Part shown: positions 1 through 8,807 of the stretch, piece after piece
Position numbering within the stretch: the stretch's first letter is position 1
Layout: each line of letters opens with the position of its first letter
NCBI RefSeq assembly: GCF_012275535.1
Contig: NZ_JAAVTK010000004.1
Span: 310,001-374,000, forward strand
Length of the DNA: 64,000 nucleotides
Direction: 5' to 3'
Source of the DNA: Hymenobacter artigasi
Lineage (GTDB): Bacteria > Bacteroidota > Bacteroidia > Cytophagales > Hymenobacteraceae
The notes under the pieces: generated by a model
The model's input: only the letters and a program-made list of their open reading frames with translations
Told to the model about the DNA's origin: nothing
Databases searched by the model: none
Made by a program: the position numbers and the translations under genes

Positions 1-954
1 AAAAACCGGCTCCTGCACCCGCACCGAAATGGCGGCGATGATGCTGGCCCGGATGTCGGCCGCGTCGTAGTCCTTCTTGTAGAACTCGCGCACGGCCTTC
101 ACCACGGCCTCGCGGAAGGCAGCCAGGTGGGTGCCGCCCTGGGTGGTGTACTGGCCGTTCACGAACGAGTAATACTCCTCGCCGTAGTCGTTGCCATGGG
201 TCATGGCCATCTCAATATCCGGGGCTTTGAGGTGGATGATGGGGTAGCGCAGGTGCTCCACGTCGGCCTTGCGGGCGAGCAGGTCGAGCAGGCCGTTTTC
301 GGAGTAATACTTCTGGCCGTTGAAGTTGATGGTGAGGCCAGCGTTGAGGTAAACGTAGTTCCAGATTTGATTTTCGAGGTACTCCGGAATGAAGCGGTAG
401 TTCTTGAAAATCGTATCGTCGGGCTGGAACGTGACGAGCGTGCCGTTGCGCTGGCTGGTTTTGGTGGGCTTGGGGTCGCCCACCAGGTTGCCCTGGGCAA
501 ACTCGGCGGCCTTAAGGATGCCCTCACGCACGCTCTGGACAAGGAAGTAACCGCTGAGGGCGTTCACGGCCTTGGTGCCCACGCCGTTGAGGCCCACCGA
601 CTTTTGAAATACCTTACTATCGTACTTGCCGCCGGTGTTGATTTTGCTCACCACATCGACCACCTTGCCCAGCGGAATGCCCCGGCCGTAGTCGCGCACC
701 TGCACCCGGCTGTCGGAAATTTTGATGTCGATGGTGCGGCCGTGGCCCATCACGTACTCATCGATGCAGTTATCGACGACTTCCTTCACGAGCACATAAA
801 TGCCGTCGTCGTACGCCGAGCCGTCGCCGAGCTTGCCGATGTACATGCCGGGCCGCAGGCGAATGTGCTCGCGCCAGTCCAGCGAGCGGATACTGTCTTC
901 GTTGTAGCCGTGGTCGGCGGCGGCCGGGGCGAGCGGCAATTGTTCGTCGTTCAT
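1..954 (-). CDS. parE: DNA topoisomerase IV subunit B (partial, C-terminus beyond window)
   Basis: This is the ATPase subunit of the type II topoisomerase that decatenates chromosomes. The reading frame starts at an ATG (complement 952-954) and stays open for 318 codons to the window edge, so the C-terminal part is missing. The GHKL ATPase fold is clear: RPGMYIGKL at residues 34-42, the N-box EVVDNCIDE at 58-66, the DYGRGIP box at 88-94 and [13 protein letters not shown] at 121-133. The sequence around the first box ([20 protein letters not shown]) follows the Bacteroidetes ParE pattern rather than GyrB, which normally has a GLEAVRKRP-type sequence there. It is divergent from the AI-2E-type gene to its right. 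Family assignment is firm; ParE over GyrB is recognised from memory of the family. Confidence 0.93.
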   Translation of the reverse strand, partial: MNDEQLPLAPAAADHGYNEDSIRSLDWREHIRLRPGMYIGKLGDGSAYDDGIYVLVKEVVDNCIDEYVMGHGRTIDIKISDSRVQVRDYGRGIPLGKVVDVVSKINTGGKYDSKVFQKSVGLNGVGTKAVNALSGYFLVQSVREGILKAAEFAQGNLVGDPKPTKTSQRNGTLVTFQPDDTIFKNYRFIPEYLENQIWNYVYLNAGLTINFNGQKYYSENGLLDLLARKADVEHLRYPIIHLKAPDIEMAMTHGNDYGEEYYSFVNGQYTTQGGTHLAAFREAVVKAVREFYKKDYDAADIRASIIAAISVRVQEPVF

Positions 955-1156
955 CTAAAAAATCCGTAAGGAGGGCAGTTCTGGGGTAAAATAACGCAGA
1001 AAACAGCGGCATGGCAAGCCCACTGCTGCCAGTAAGCTTAGCCAGTCCCGCCAAATTATTTAGTTTTCAACAGCACTGCTACCGTCCCGGTTCACGGGCC
1101 GGGGGGCCAGTCGCCCGTTTTTCTGCTTCCCTCCTACTGCTTATCGCCCAACGAAT

Positions 1157-2353
1157 ATGTTTCCCCGCCCCAATCTCATCAACCAGCCGCGCAACTTGCC
1201 CACGCCCGCCCAAAACCAGGCACCGGCCGAGGTGAAGCAGTCGCCGGTAATCCACTATACTTTTCTCCTGATTGGGTTGTCGCTGCTGGTGTATGTGCTG
1301 CATAAGCTGGATGGCGTGCTGCTGCCCATCCTCTTTGCCGGGCTGCTGGCAGTGCTACTGCTGCCGCTGGTGCTGCGGCTGGAAAAGTGGAAATTCACGC
1401 GCATCTGGGCCATTATTGTGACGCTGCTGCTGCTAGTGGCGGCGCTGGTGGGTTTGTTCTACCTTTTCGGCACGCAGCTGATGACGCTGCGCGACGAGCT
1501 GCCCAAGCTCCAGGCAAAATCACTGGTGTACTTCGACCAGATTCAGCAATGGGCCAGCGAGAAGTTCGGCTACCACCCCATGAGCAAGGACGAATTGATT
1601 GACTCGTCGATGAAATCGGTGAAGAAATCGGCGGGCGGCTACCTGGGCTCCACGCTCAGCATGACGGCCGCCGTGCTGAGCGTAACCACGCTGATTCCGA
1701 TTTATATTTTCTGCTTTTTGTATTACCGCGACCACATGCGGCAGTTTATGTTCCGCTTCGTGGCCCCCGACAAGCGCACCACCGTGCTGCATACCATGGA
1801 CAGCATTCAGACCGTGGTGCAGGCCTATATTCAGGGGCTACTCACGGTGATTGTGGTGGTGTCGGTGCTCAATGGCATCGGGCTGCTGCTGCTGGGGGTG
1901 AAATTCGCCATTTTCTTTGCCGTGTTTGCTTCCGTGCTGGCCGTTATTCCCTACATCGGCATCATGGTGGGCTCGGCCATTCCGGCGCTGGTGACGCTGG
2001 TCGAAACCGGCTCGCCGGGCAAGGCGGCGGCCGTGGTGGGCGTGTTTATGTTCGTGCAGTTTCTGGAAGGCAACTTCATCACGCCCATGATTACGGGCTC
2101 GAAAGTGAGCATTAACCCCATGGCCGCCATCGTTGCCTTGATTTTGGGCGGCGAGCTGTGGGGCACGCCGGGCATGATTCTGAGCATTCCGCTGGTAGCG
2201 GTGCTCAAAGTGGTGTTCGATGCCAGCAAAGCCACCGAGCCCTGGGGCTTTCTGCTCGGCGACGTGACCGATGGCGAGGACACGCAAAACGACACCTCGG
2301 ACGACAAGCCGGGCTTTTTTGCGAAGGCCTGGCGCATGATAAAGCGGATGTAG
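1157..2353 (+). CDS. AI-2E family transporter (PerM/YdiK-like membrane protein)
   Basis: A 398-residue integral membrane protein of the AI-2E/PerM family, whose members are putative exporters of small molecules; the substrate cannot be read from sequence. Two hydrophobic segments lie at about residues 35-75, a third at about 80-105, then a long periplasmic-type loop (MTLRDELPKLQAKS...) and a C-terminal cluster of membrane segments (about 175-350). The late segments contain the family-typical stretches GIGLLLLGVKFA, IPYIGIMVGSAIPALV and EGNFITPMITGSKVSINP. A short acidic cytoplasmic tail (DVTDGEDTQNDTSDDK) precedes the stop. The gene stands alone, divergent from parE, and a short palindrome (2354-2372) follows its stop directly. 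Confidence 0.9.
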   Translation: MFPRPNLINQPRNLPTPAQNQAPAEVKQSPVIHYTFLLIGLSLLVYVLHKLDGVLLPILFAGLLAVLLLPLVLRLEKWKFTRIWAIIVTLLLLVAALVGLFYLFGTQLMTLRDELPKLQAKSLVYFDQIQQWASEKFGYHPMSKDELIDSSMKSVKKSAGGYLGSTLSMTAAVLSVTTLIPIYIFCFLYYRDHMRQFMFRFVAPDKRTTVLHTMDSIQTVVQAYIQGLLTVIVVVSVLNGIGLLLLGVKFAIFFAVFASVLAVIPYIGIMVGSAIPALVTLVETGSPGKAAAVVGVFMFVQFLEGNFITPMITGSKVSINPMAAIVALILGGELWGTPGMILSIPLVAVLKVVFDASKATEPWGFLLGDVTDGEDTQNDTSDDKPGFFAKAWRMIKRM

Positions 2354-2372
2354 CGCGGACTTTTAGTCCGCG
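2354..2372. repeat. Short palindrome with CTTTTAG centre
   Basis: CGCGGACT, TTT and AGTCCGCG form a perfect 8-bp stem directly after the stop of the AI-2E-type gene. There is no T-run, so it is not a classic terminator. The TTTAG-type centre resembles the palindromes near 4034, 4587 and 8740, which suggests an intergenic REP-like family. Confidence 0.6.
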
Positions 2373-2417
2373 AGTGGCTGGCTATTTCGTGCGCGGGCTA
2401 GAACCACGTTACGGCAC

Positions 2418-3962
2418 ATGCAACCTTCTACCGGGCTAAGTTTGTTAGCTTTCCTTTCTGACCACCTTCCGTGCCGCGCTTTGTACGCCATCATCGACCT
2501 TGAAACCACCGGCGGGCAGCCCACCCAGGACCGCATCACCGAAATAGCCATCTACATTCACGACGGGGAGAAGATTGTGGACGAGTACGCTACGCTGCTC
2601 AACCCCGGCCGGAGCATTCCGCCGTTCATCACCCAGCTCACGGGCATCACCAACGACATGGTGAGTGACGCGCCCAAGTTCCACGAAGTGGCCCGCAAGG
2701 TGGTGGAAATGACCGAAGGCTGCGTGTTCGTGGCCCACAACGTGCGCTTTGACTACTCATTTCTGAAGAAGGAATTTGCCGACCTCGGCTATAACTACTC
2801 GCGCAAAACGCTGTGCACCGTGCGCCTGTCGCGCAGCCTCATCCCGGGCCAGCCCAGCTACAGCCTGGGCAAGCTGTGCCAGAGCATCGGCATCCCGCTC
2901 GAAGGGCGGCACCGCGCCGCCGGCGATGCCCACGCCACTGCCCTGCTCTTCGGCAAGCTCCTCAAAATCACCACCGAAACCGAGGACCTCCCCCACGGCA
3001 CCGACACCAGCCACACCCTGGCCCGCGTGGATGCCCTGGCTCCTTCCGGCCAGGCGGCCAGCGCCAAAAAGCCCTCGCCCAAGCGTGTGGCCGCCGTGCA
3101 AACCGCCATTCGGGAGGCGCTGATGCCGCCGCTGCTGCCGGCGGCGGTAGTAGCCAGCCTGCCGCAGGCCACGGGCGTGTACTACTTCCACAACGAGGCC
3201 GGGGAAGTGATTTACGTGGGCAAAAGCATCAATATCTACAAGCGCATTCAGCAGCATTTTGCCATTGATGTGAAGTCGCGCAAGAGCCTGGAATTTAAGA
3301 ATTCCATTGCTGACATTACCTGGGAGCTGACCGGTTCGGAGCTGGTGGCATTGCTGTATGAGTCGCACCTGATTAAGCAGATGAAACCGGCCTACAACCG
3401 GGCGCAGCGGCGCTCGGTATTTCCGGCGGGCATCTACCTGCGCACCAACGAGGACGGCTACAAGGTGCTGGCCTATGGCCGCGCCGATGCCCGCAACGCC
3501 GAAATTCCCATTATCGCGCTCGGCAACCAATACAAGGCGCAGGGATTTCTGTACCATAAAGTGGCCAAGTACAACCTCTGCCAGAAGCTGTGCGGGTTGT
3601 ATAAAACGCCCGGCGCGTGCTTCGACTACCAAGTGCACCGCTGCCAGGGGGCCTGCGTGGGCCAGGAGCCGCCCGAGAGCTACAACCTGCGCGTGGACGA
3701 GGCCATCGACAGCATCAGCTACGAGCACGAATCGTTCGTAGTCATCGGCCCGGGCCGCACGGAACTGGAAAAGAGCATCGTGCTGGTGGAAAATGGCCGC
3801 TACTGCGGCTTCGGCTACGTAGATGAAACGTTCTCGGCGCGCAAACTGGCCGATTTTCGGGATGTAATTAAGGGCTATACTGATAATAAGGACGTGCAGC
3901 AGATTATCCGCAACCACCTGCGCACCAAGCGCAAGGGCGAGCGGGTGAAGGTTTTTGGATGA
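2418..3962 (+). CDS. DEDDh exonuclease / GIY-YIG nuclease fusion (DnaQ-UvrC/Cho-like)
   Basis: A two-nuclease protein of 514 residues, expected to act in DNA repair. The N-terminal exonuclease domain (about 22-190) shows the DEDDh motifs: IIDLETTGG (D27, E29), HNVRFDYSFL, and HRAAGDAHATALLF with the final His and Asp. A Pro/Ala-rich linker leads to a GIY-YIG domain (about 250-330, GVYYFHNEAGEVIYVGKS), like that of UvrC and Cho. The C-terminal third is the UvrC-like tail seen in this family. The ATG at 2418 adds 21 residues without conservation; related proteins start at the equivalent of 'YAIIDLETTGG', so a TTG start at 2481 is a real alternative. This fusion is widespread in Bacteroidetes. 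Its natural substrate is not shown by the sequence. Confidence 0.9.
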   Translation: MQPSTGLSLLAFLSDHLPCRALYAIIDLETTGGQPTQDRITEIAIYIHDGEKIVDEYATLLNPGRSIPPFITQLTGITNDMVSDAPKFHEVARKVVEMTEGCVFVAHNVRFDYSFLKKEFADLGYNYSRKTLCTVRLSRSLIPGQPSYSLGKLCQSIGIPLEGRHRAAGDAHATALLFGKLLKITTETEDLPHGTDTSHTLARVDALAPSGQAASAKKPSPKRVAAVQTAIREALMPPLLPAAVVASLPQATGVYYFHNEAGEVIYVGKSINIYKRIQQHFAIDVKSRKSLEFKNSIADITWELTGSELVALLYESHLIKQMKPAYNRAQRRSVFPAGIYLRTNEDGYKVLAYGRADARNAEIPIIALGNQYKAQGFLYHKVAKYNLCQKLCGLYKTPGACFDYQVHRCQGACVGQEPPESYNLRVDEAIDSISYEHESFVVIGPGRTELEKSIVLVENGRYCGFGYVDETFSARKLADFRDVIKGYTDNKDVQQIIRNHLRTKRKGERVKVFG

Positions 3963-4033
3963 GCTGAGTTATTTCACGGTAGAATAGGCCAGTGTTATAT
4001 GAAGTCCCGATTTGCATTCGGCCCCACACTTTG

Positions 4034-4087
4034 CCCGGCGCTTTAGCGCCGGGATTGAGGCATTTACTTTTCACGGGGCTTTAGCCC
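4034..4087. repeat. REP-like palindromes, left flank of RAYT gene
   Basis: Two palindromes: 4034-4053 (CCCGGCGC, TTTA, GCGCCGGG) and 4076-4087 (GGGCTTTAGCCC). The second contains the stop codon of the adjacent transposase gene. Both recur in inverted orientation on the other side of that gene (4555-4566 and 4587-4606), the arrangement expected for REP sequences mobilised by a RAYT. Confidence 0.75.
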
Positions 4088-4539
4088 TTGCTGGATTCCG
4101 AGCCAGTTACGTCCGGCGCAATTTCCAGCCCTTTAAAAAGAAGCTCGCATTCTTCAGTAAAGCTCATGGATTGGTGGTGCGTTTCCTGGCCGGCAATGTA
4201 TGCCCGTACCCGCGCCAGCCCGGAAGGGCTGACAGAGCCGGCCCAGTATTCTGACTGCCAGCGGAATGGTCCGGATGCGATAAAGCCCTGCTGATTTAGC
4301 CAATGGCTGGACTCTCCCTTGAGCAATTGAATGACTTTCGCCAGGGTTTGGTCGGGAGCGAGGGCGAAGAGGATGTGGACGTGGTCGGCGAAGCCATTCA
4401 CATCGGTAAGGCGAATATTCTGGCGGTTAGCCTGCTCGCGCATATGCTGATACAAGGTAGTGCGAATGGCAGCGGTAAGCCAGGGATGACGCTGATGGGT
4501 GGCCCAAACCGCGTGAATCCAGATAGCGGTGTAAGGCAT
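4081..4539 (-). CDS. REP-associated tyrosine transposase (RAYT, IS200/IS605-like TnpA)
   Basis: A 152-residue single-strand DNA transposase of the Y1 HUH family. The HUH motif is HVHILF (H53, H55) and the catalytic tyrosine lies in VRAYIAGQETHH (Y114), matching the YIxxQ signature of RAYT proteins. The length is normal for the family and the frame is intact, so it may be active. The gene is bracketed by REP-like palindromes in opposite orientations. Unlike insertion sequences, RAYTs usually do not move themselves but are linked to dispersal of REP elements. Start ATG at complement 4537-4539. Confidence 0.9.
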   Translation of the reverse strand: MPYTAIWIHAVWATHQRHPWLTAAIRTTLYQHMREQANRQNIRLTDVNGFADHVHILFALAPDQTLAKVIQLLKGESSHWLNQQGFIASGPFRWQSEYWAGSVSPSGLARVRAYIAGQETHHQSMSFTEECELLFKGLEIAPDVTGSESSKG

Positions 4540-4554
4540 AGCATGCGATGGGAA

Positions 4555-4701
4555 GGGCTAAAGCCCGATAAAATATTGCTGGTTAACCCGGCGCTAAAGC
4601 ACCGGGCAAAGGATAGAAGCGGCAATGAAGCGAAAATATTGGTTAACCCTTCGCTAAAACGCCGGGCAAAGGCAAAGAAGCGGCAATGAGGCGAAATCGC
4701 C
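4555..4701. repeat. REP-like palindromes and 60-bp tandem duplication, right flank of RAYT gene
   Basis: GGGCTAAAGCCC (4555-4566) is followed by two direct copies of a roughly 60-bp unit beginning near 4581 and 4641. Each has a REP-like palindrome (4587-4606, CCCGGCGCTAAAGCACCGGG; 4647-4666, a decayed copy) followed by GGGCAAAGG...GAAGCGGCAATGA(A/G)GCGAAA. The same CCGGGCAAAG edge occurs inverted at about 4029-4053 on the other side of the gene. Confidence 0.75.
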
Positions 4702-4716
4702 AGAAACCAACAATCA

Positions 4717-4757
4717 AAAAAACGGGCCGCCGAAACTGGTTCAGCGGCCCGTTTCAA
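4717..4757 (-). terminator. Rho-independent terminator of acs
   Basis: Read on the minus strand just after the acs stop, AAACGGGCCGCTGAACC pairs with GGCGGCCCGTTT around a short loop and is followed by a run of T. The GC-rich stem with one mismatch and the U-tract are typical of an intrinsic terminator. Confidence 0.8.
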
Positions 4758-4771
4758 ATGTAGTGGAGGAT

Positions 4772-6685
4772 TTATTTCTTCCCCGCCAGAATCTCCTCCA
4801 CCACCAGCGGGTCGAGCAGCGTGGTTACGTCGCCGAGGTTGCTGGTTTCGCCTTCGGCCACTTTGCGCAGGATGCGGCGCATGATTTTGCCGGAGCGGGT
4901 TTTGGGCAGGCCCGATACGATTTGAATCTTGTCGGGCTTGGCGATGCGGCCTATTTCGGCCACCACGGCTTCGATGATGCTGGCTTCGGCCATTTGCAGG
5001 TCGAGGTCGGTGGTGGGCACGCCGTTTTTGCAGATGACGTAGGCGTAGATGCCCTGGCCTTTTACGTCGTGCGGGTAGCCCACCACGGCGCTTTCCACCA
5101 CGTAGTCGCTTTGGTTAATGGCGTTTTCGATTTCGGCAGTGCCGAAGCGGTGGCCCGAAACGTTGATGACGTCATCGACGCGGCCGATGATGCGGTAGAG
5201 GCCGTTTTCGTCGCGGCGGGCCCCATCGCCGGTGAAGTAGTAGCCGGGATAGGGCGTGAAATACGTTTGGCGGGCGCGCTCGTGGTCGCCCCAGGTGGTG
5301 CGGATGACGCCCGGCCAACTGCCTTTGATGGCCAGGTAGCCTTCCTGGTCGTTGCCTTCGATTTCGGTGCCGTCCTGGTTCAGGAGCACGGGCTGCACGC
5401 CGGGCAGCGGCAGGCCGGCGCGGGCGGGCACGCTGGGCGTGATGCCGGCCATTGCCGAAATCATGATGCCGCCGGTTTCGGTTTGCCACCAGGTGTCCAC
5501 GATGGGGCAGCGGCCCTTGCCCACGTGCTGGTGGTACCAGTGCCAGGCCTCTTCGTTGATGGGCTCGCCCACCGACCCGAGAATGCGCAGGCTGCTGAGC
5601 GAGTACGACAGCACGTTATCAATGGGCGTGGCCATGAGGCTGCGGATGGCCGTGGGTGCGGTGTAGAAAATGGTAACGTGGTGCTTGTCAATCACCTCCC
5701 AGAAGCGGCCCGCCGATGGGAACGTGGGTACGCCCTCAAACAGCAGCGTGGTGCTGCCGGCCAGCAGCGGACCATAGAGGCCGTAGGTGTGCCCCGTGAC
5801 CCAGCCGATGTCGGCAGTGCACCAGTACACGTCGTTCTCTTCCACCTGAAACACGTTGCGGAAGGTGTAATCGGCCCAGACCATGTAGCCGGCTTGGCTG
5901 TGCACCACGCCTTTGGGCTTGCCGGTGCTGCCACTGGTGTAGAGGATGAAGAGCGGGTCTTCGGCGGCCATTTCCTCGGCCGGGCAGTCCTTGGACACGT
6001 CCTTCACCTCGTCGTGGTACCACACGTCGCGGCCTTCCTTCAGCTGCACGGGCCAGCCGGTGTGCTCTATCACGATAACGCGGCGCACGCTGGGGCAGAA
6101 CTCCAGGGCCTCATCGACCACGCTCTTGACGGGAATTTGCTTGGGCCCGCGCTCCAGGGCATCGGCGGTGAGCACGAAGGCCGCCTGGGCGTCGTTGATA
6201 CGGTCGGCGATGGCGGTGGCTGAGAAACCGGCGAAAATGACGCCGTGCACCGCCCCAATGCGGGCACAGGCCAGCACGGCAATGGCCAGGCTCGGAATCA
6301 TGGGCATGTAGAGCACCACGCGGTCGCCCTTCTGCACGCCATTTTTCTTCAACACATTGGCAAACTGGCACACTTGCGTGTGCAGCTCGCGGTAGGTGAG
6401 GCGCAGGTGGCGGGTTTTGGGGTCGTTGGGCTCGAAGATGATGGCCAGCTTGTTGGCGCGCTGCTCGAGGTGGCGGTCGAGACAGTTTTCGGTGAGGTTG
6501 AGGGTGGCCCCATCAAACCAACGGCTTTCGCCGGCGGGCGAAAACTCGCCGCTGCGCACGGTATCCCACTTTTTGCGCCAGGTGAAGGGCTCCGCAGCGG
6601 CGGCCCAGAAGGCATCGGGGTCGGCCACAGACTGCTGGTAGTCGGCGTGGTATTCTTCGAGGGTACGGGTTCGGATTGCAGACAT
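4772..6685 (-). CDS. acs: Acetyl-CoA synthetase (AMP-forming)
   Basis: Converts acetate, ATP and CoA to acetyl-CoA through acetyl-AMP. The 637-residue length is standard. Adenylation motifs are intact: TSGSTGKPKGV near residue 250, DTWWQTETGG near 400, YYFTGDGARRDENG and GRVDDVINVSGHR near 500. The C-terminal PKTRSGKIMRR near 597 carries the lysine that is the usual target of acetylation control. It is the last gene of a minus-strand series behind prpE, a receiver and a transporter-kinase fusion, a context like the CrbS/CrbR 'acetate switch'. The leader before the ATG is a string of 7-bp direct repeats (6691-6725). A hairpin terminator follows. Confidence 0.97.
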   Translation of the reverse strand: MSAIRTRTLEEYHADYQQSVADPDAFWAAAAEPFTWRKKWDTVRSGEFSPAGESRWFDGATLNLTENCLDRHLEQRANKLAIIFEPNDPKTRHLRLTYRELHTQVCQFANVLKKNGVQKGDRVVLYMPMIPSLAIAVLACARIGAVHGVIFAGFSATAIADRINDAQAAFVLTADALERGPKQIPVKSVVDEALEFCPSVRRVIVIEHTGWPVQLKEGRDVWYHDEVKDVSKDCPAEEMAAEDPLFILYTSGSTGKPKGVVHSQAGYMVWADYTFRNVFQVEENDVYWCTADIGWVTGHTYGLYGPLLAGSTTLLFEGVPTFPSAGRFWEVIDKHHVTIFYTAPTAIRSLMATPIDNVLSYSLSSLRILGSVGEPINEEAWHWYHQHVGKGRCPIVDTWWQTETGGIMISAMAGITPSVPARAGLPLPGVQPVLLNQDGTEIEGNDQEGYLAIKGSWPGVIRTTWGDHERARQTYFTPYPGYYFTGDGARRDENGLYRIIGRVDDVINVSGHRFGTAEIENAINQSDYVVESAVVGYPHDVKGQGIYAYVICKNGVPTTDLDLQMAEASIIEAVVAEIGRIAKPDKIQIVSGLPKTRSGKIMRRILRKVAEGETSNLGDVTTLLDPLVVEEILAGKK

Positions 6686-6690
6686 TTTTT

Positions 6691-6725
6691 TGAGTTAGGA
6701 GTTAGGAGTTGAGAGTTAGGAGTTG
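6691..6725. repeat. 7-bp direct repeats in acs leader
   Basis: Imperfect tandem copies of GAGTTAG / GAGTTGA lie immediately upstream of the acs start codon. They would form part of the 5' untranslated region. Confidence 0.6.
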
Positions 6726-6775
6726 GCAAGGGGCAGCAGATGGGGCTTGCCCTCGGCTTGGCGCGGTGCGGTGCG

Positions 6776-8701
6776 CTAGGCGGAGGCTTTGGCCGTGAAA
6801 GCCAACCCCAGGCCGCGCCGCTGTAGGTCGGCGCGGATTTCATCCAGAATCAGGGGGTCGTCGATGGTGGCGGGCAGGGTAAAATCTTCGCCGTCGGCGA
6901 GCTGGCGCATGGTTTTGCGAAGGATTTTGCCGGAGCGGGTTTTGGGTAGGCGCTTCACCACCAGCGCGGCGCGGAAGCAGGCCAATGCCCCGATTTGGGC
7001 GCGCACGTTGGCCACCAAGTCTTTTTCGAGCTGCTCCTCTCCTATCGTCTGGCCGTCTTTCAGCACCACCAAGCCCACGGGCACCTGGCCGCGCAGCTGG
7101 TCGGCGATGCCCAATACGGCGCATTCGGCTACGGCCGGGTGGGCGGCCAGGATTTCCTCAATCTCGCCGGTGCTGAGGCGGTGGCCGGCCACGTTGATGA
7201 CGTCATCGACGCGGCCCATGATGTAGGTGTAGCCATCGTCGTCGCGGTAGCCCCCGTCGCCGCTGAGGTAGTAGCCGGGGTAGGCACTGAGGTAGGCTTC
7301 GCGGAAGCGGACGTCGTCGTTCCAGAGCGTGGGGAAGCAGCCAGGAGGCAGCGGCAGCTTCACCGCCACCAGGCCGGTGGTGCCGGCGGGCACGGGCTGG
7401 CCGGCCTCGTCCAGGATATGCACGTCGTAGCCAGGCACAGGGTGGCCGGCACTGCCGGCGCGGGGGGCGGGCATTTCTTCCAGCCCGGCCAGCGTGGCCA
7501 GCATGGGCCAGCCGCTTTCGGTTTGCCACCAATGGTCCACTACCGGCACGCCCAGTAGGTGGCCGGCCCAGGCGTAGGTAGCGGGGTCGCAGCGCTCGCC
7601 GGCCAGGAAAAGGTGGCGCAGGCTGCTCAGGTCGCACTTTTTGGCCAGCAGCCCTTCCGGGTCTTCCTTCTTGATGGCCCGGATGGCGGTGGGCGCGGTG
7701 AACATCGCGTTGACGCGGTACTGCGCCACAATGCGCCAGAAGGTGCCGGCATCGGGCGTGCGTACGGGCTTGCCTTCGAAGAGCACGGAGGTGCAGCCCC
7801 GCAGTAGCGGCCCGTACACGATGTAGGAATGCCCCACGGCCCAGCCAATATCCGAAGCGGAGAAGATGACCTCGCCGGGCGCGAGGTCATACACGGTTTT
7901 CATGCTGAAGAACAGGGCTACGGCGTGGCCGCCGTGGTCGCGCACCACGCCCTTTGGCCGGCCAGTGGTGCCGCTGGTATACAGGATGTAGAGCGGGTGC
8001 GTGGCGGGCAAGGACACGGCGGGAACCGGGGCGGCGCGCAGCAATTCCTGGTAGTCGAGGTCGCGGCCGGGCTGCATCTCGGCGGTCACGAAATCGCGCT
8101 GGCACACCACGACATGGTCTGGCTGGAAGGTGGCTTTGGCCAAGGCTTCCTCCACCAGCGGCTTGTAGGGAATCACGCGGTCGAACTCCATGCCGCCCGA
8201 AGCGCAGATGATAACGCGGGGCCGGGCATCGTCTATTCTCACCGCCAGCTCGTGCGGCGCGAACCCTCCAAACACCACCGAATGCACGGCCCCGAGGCGG
8301 GCGCAGGCCAGCATGGCCACCACGGCCTCGGGCATGTTGGGCATGTAGATGAGGACGCGGTCGCCCATTTCCACGCCCAGCGCGCGCAGGCCGCCGGCCA
8401 GGCGGGCAGTAAGGTCCAGCAACTCGGCGTAGGTGTAGGTGCGCTGGGTGTGGGTCACGGGCGAGTCGTAAATCAGGGCCGGCTGGTGGGCACGGCCCTG
8501 CTCCACCTGCCAGTCGAGGCAGAGAAAGCTGGTGTTCAGCTCGCCGCCTTTGAACCAGCGGTAGAAGCCGTTAGCATCCTGGCTGAGAGGTTCGGTGGGC
8601 TTTTTGTCCCAGTGCAGGTGGGCGGCCTGGGCAGTCCAGAACCCGGCCGGGTCGGCCAGACTGGCGGCGTGGGTGGCGGCGTAAGAGCAGGCTGGTTTCA
8701 T
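6776..8701 (-). CDS. prpE: Propionyl-CoA synthetase-like acyl-CoA synthetase
   Basis: An AMP-forming acyl-CoA synthetase of 641 residues, starting at MKPACSY (ATG complement 8699-8701). The frame is open further upstream, but that extension reads through the palindrome at 8730-8800 and is not protein-like. Motifs: TSGTTGRPKGV near 240, DHWWQTESGW, YYLSGDGGYRDDDG, GRVDDVINVAGHR, and PKTRSGKILRK near 587. The stretch around FSASDIGWAVGHSYIVYGPLL is the PrpE/ACSS3 pattern rather than Acs. It probably activates propionate or a similar short acid next to acs, giving the pair complementary ranges. Substrate specificity is inferred from family resemblance only. Confidence 0.88.
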   Translation of the reverse strand: MKPACSYAATHAASLADPAGFWTAQAAHLHWDKKPTEPLSQDANGFYRWFKGGELNTSFLCLDWQVEQGRAHQPALIYDSPVTHTQRTYTYAELLDLTARLAGGLRALGVEMGDRVLIYMPNMPEAVVAMLACARLGAVHSVVFGGFAPHELAVRIDDARPRVIICASGGMEFDRVIPYKPLVEEALAKATFQPDHVVVCQRDFVTAEMQPGRDLDYQELLRAAPVPAVSLPATHPLYILYTSGTTGRPKGVVRDHGGHAVALFFSMKTVYDLAPGEVIFSASDIGWAVGHSYIVYGPLLRGCTSVLFEGKPVRTPDAGTFWRIVAQYRVNAMFTAPTAIRAIKKEDPEGLLAKKCDLSSLRHLFLAGERCDPATYAWAGHLLGVPVVDHWWQTESGWPMLATLAGLEEMPAPRAGSAGHPVPGYDVHILDEAGQPVPAGTTGLVAVKLPLPPGCFPTLWNDDVRFREAYLSAYPGYYLSGDGGYRDDDGYTYIMGRVDDVINVAGHRLSTGEIEEILAAHPAVAECAVLGIADQLRGQVPVGLVVLKDGQTIGEEQLEKDLVANVRAQIGALACFRAALVVKRLPKTRSGKILRKTMRQLADGEDFTLPATIDDPLILDEIRADLQRRGLGLAFTAKASA

Positions 8702-8729
8702 AGCGGGTGGGATTTGGGGGTGGTGGGAT

Positions 8730-8800
8730 GTAGCACATGCTTTAGCTTGTGCGGCGTTGAACGGATTCGGCACGCGAGCACAAGCTAAAGCATGTGCTAC
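8730..8800. repeat. Perfect 22-bp inverted repeat between prpE and receiver gene
   Basis: Arms 8730-8751 and 8779-8800 are exact reverse complements (GTAGCACATGCTTTAGC...), separated by 27 bp. The arms contain GCTTTAGC, like the other palindromes in this half of the window. In the prpE/receiver transcript it would fold into a strong hairpin without a U-tract. Confidence 0.8.
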
Positions 8801-8807
8801 GGGAACG

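Noticed and set aside
127-969. 280-codon plus-strand frame at the left edge
   Set aside because: It is antisense to parE, whose own frame is open over the same stretch and shows GHKL motifs.
4763-6223. Long plus-strand open frame (486 codons) opposite acs
   Set aside because: It is the antisense shadow of acs; the translation is His/Gly/Val-rich without any family pattern. Similar long shadows lie opposite the transporter-kinase (10548-12074), the MFS gene (12276-13982), the porin (14069-16291) and fhs (19061-20557, minus).
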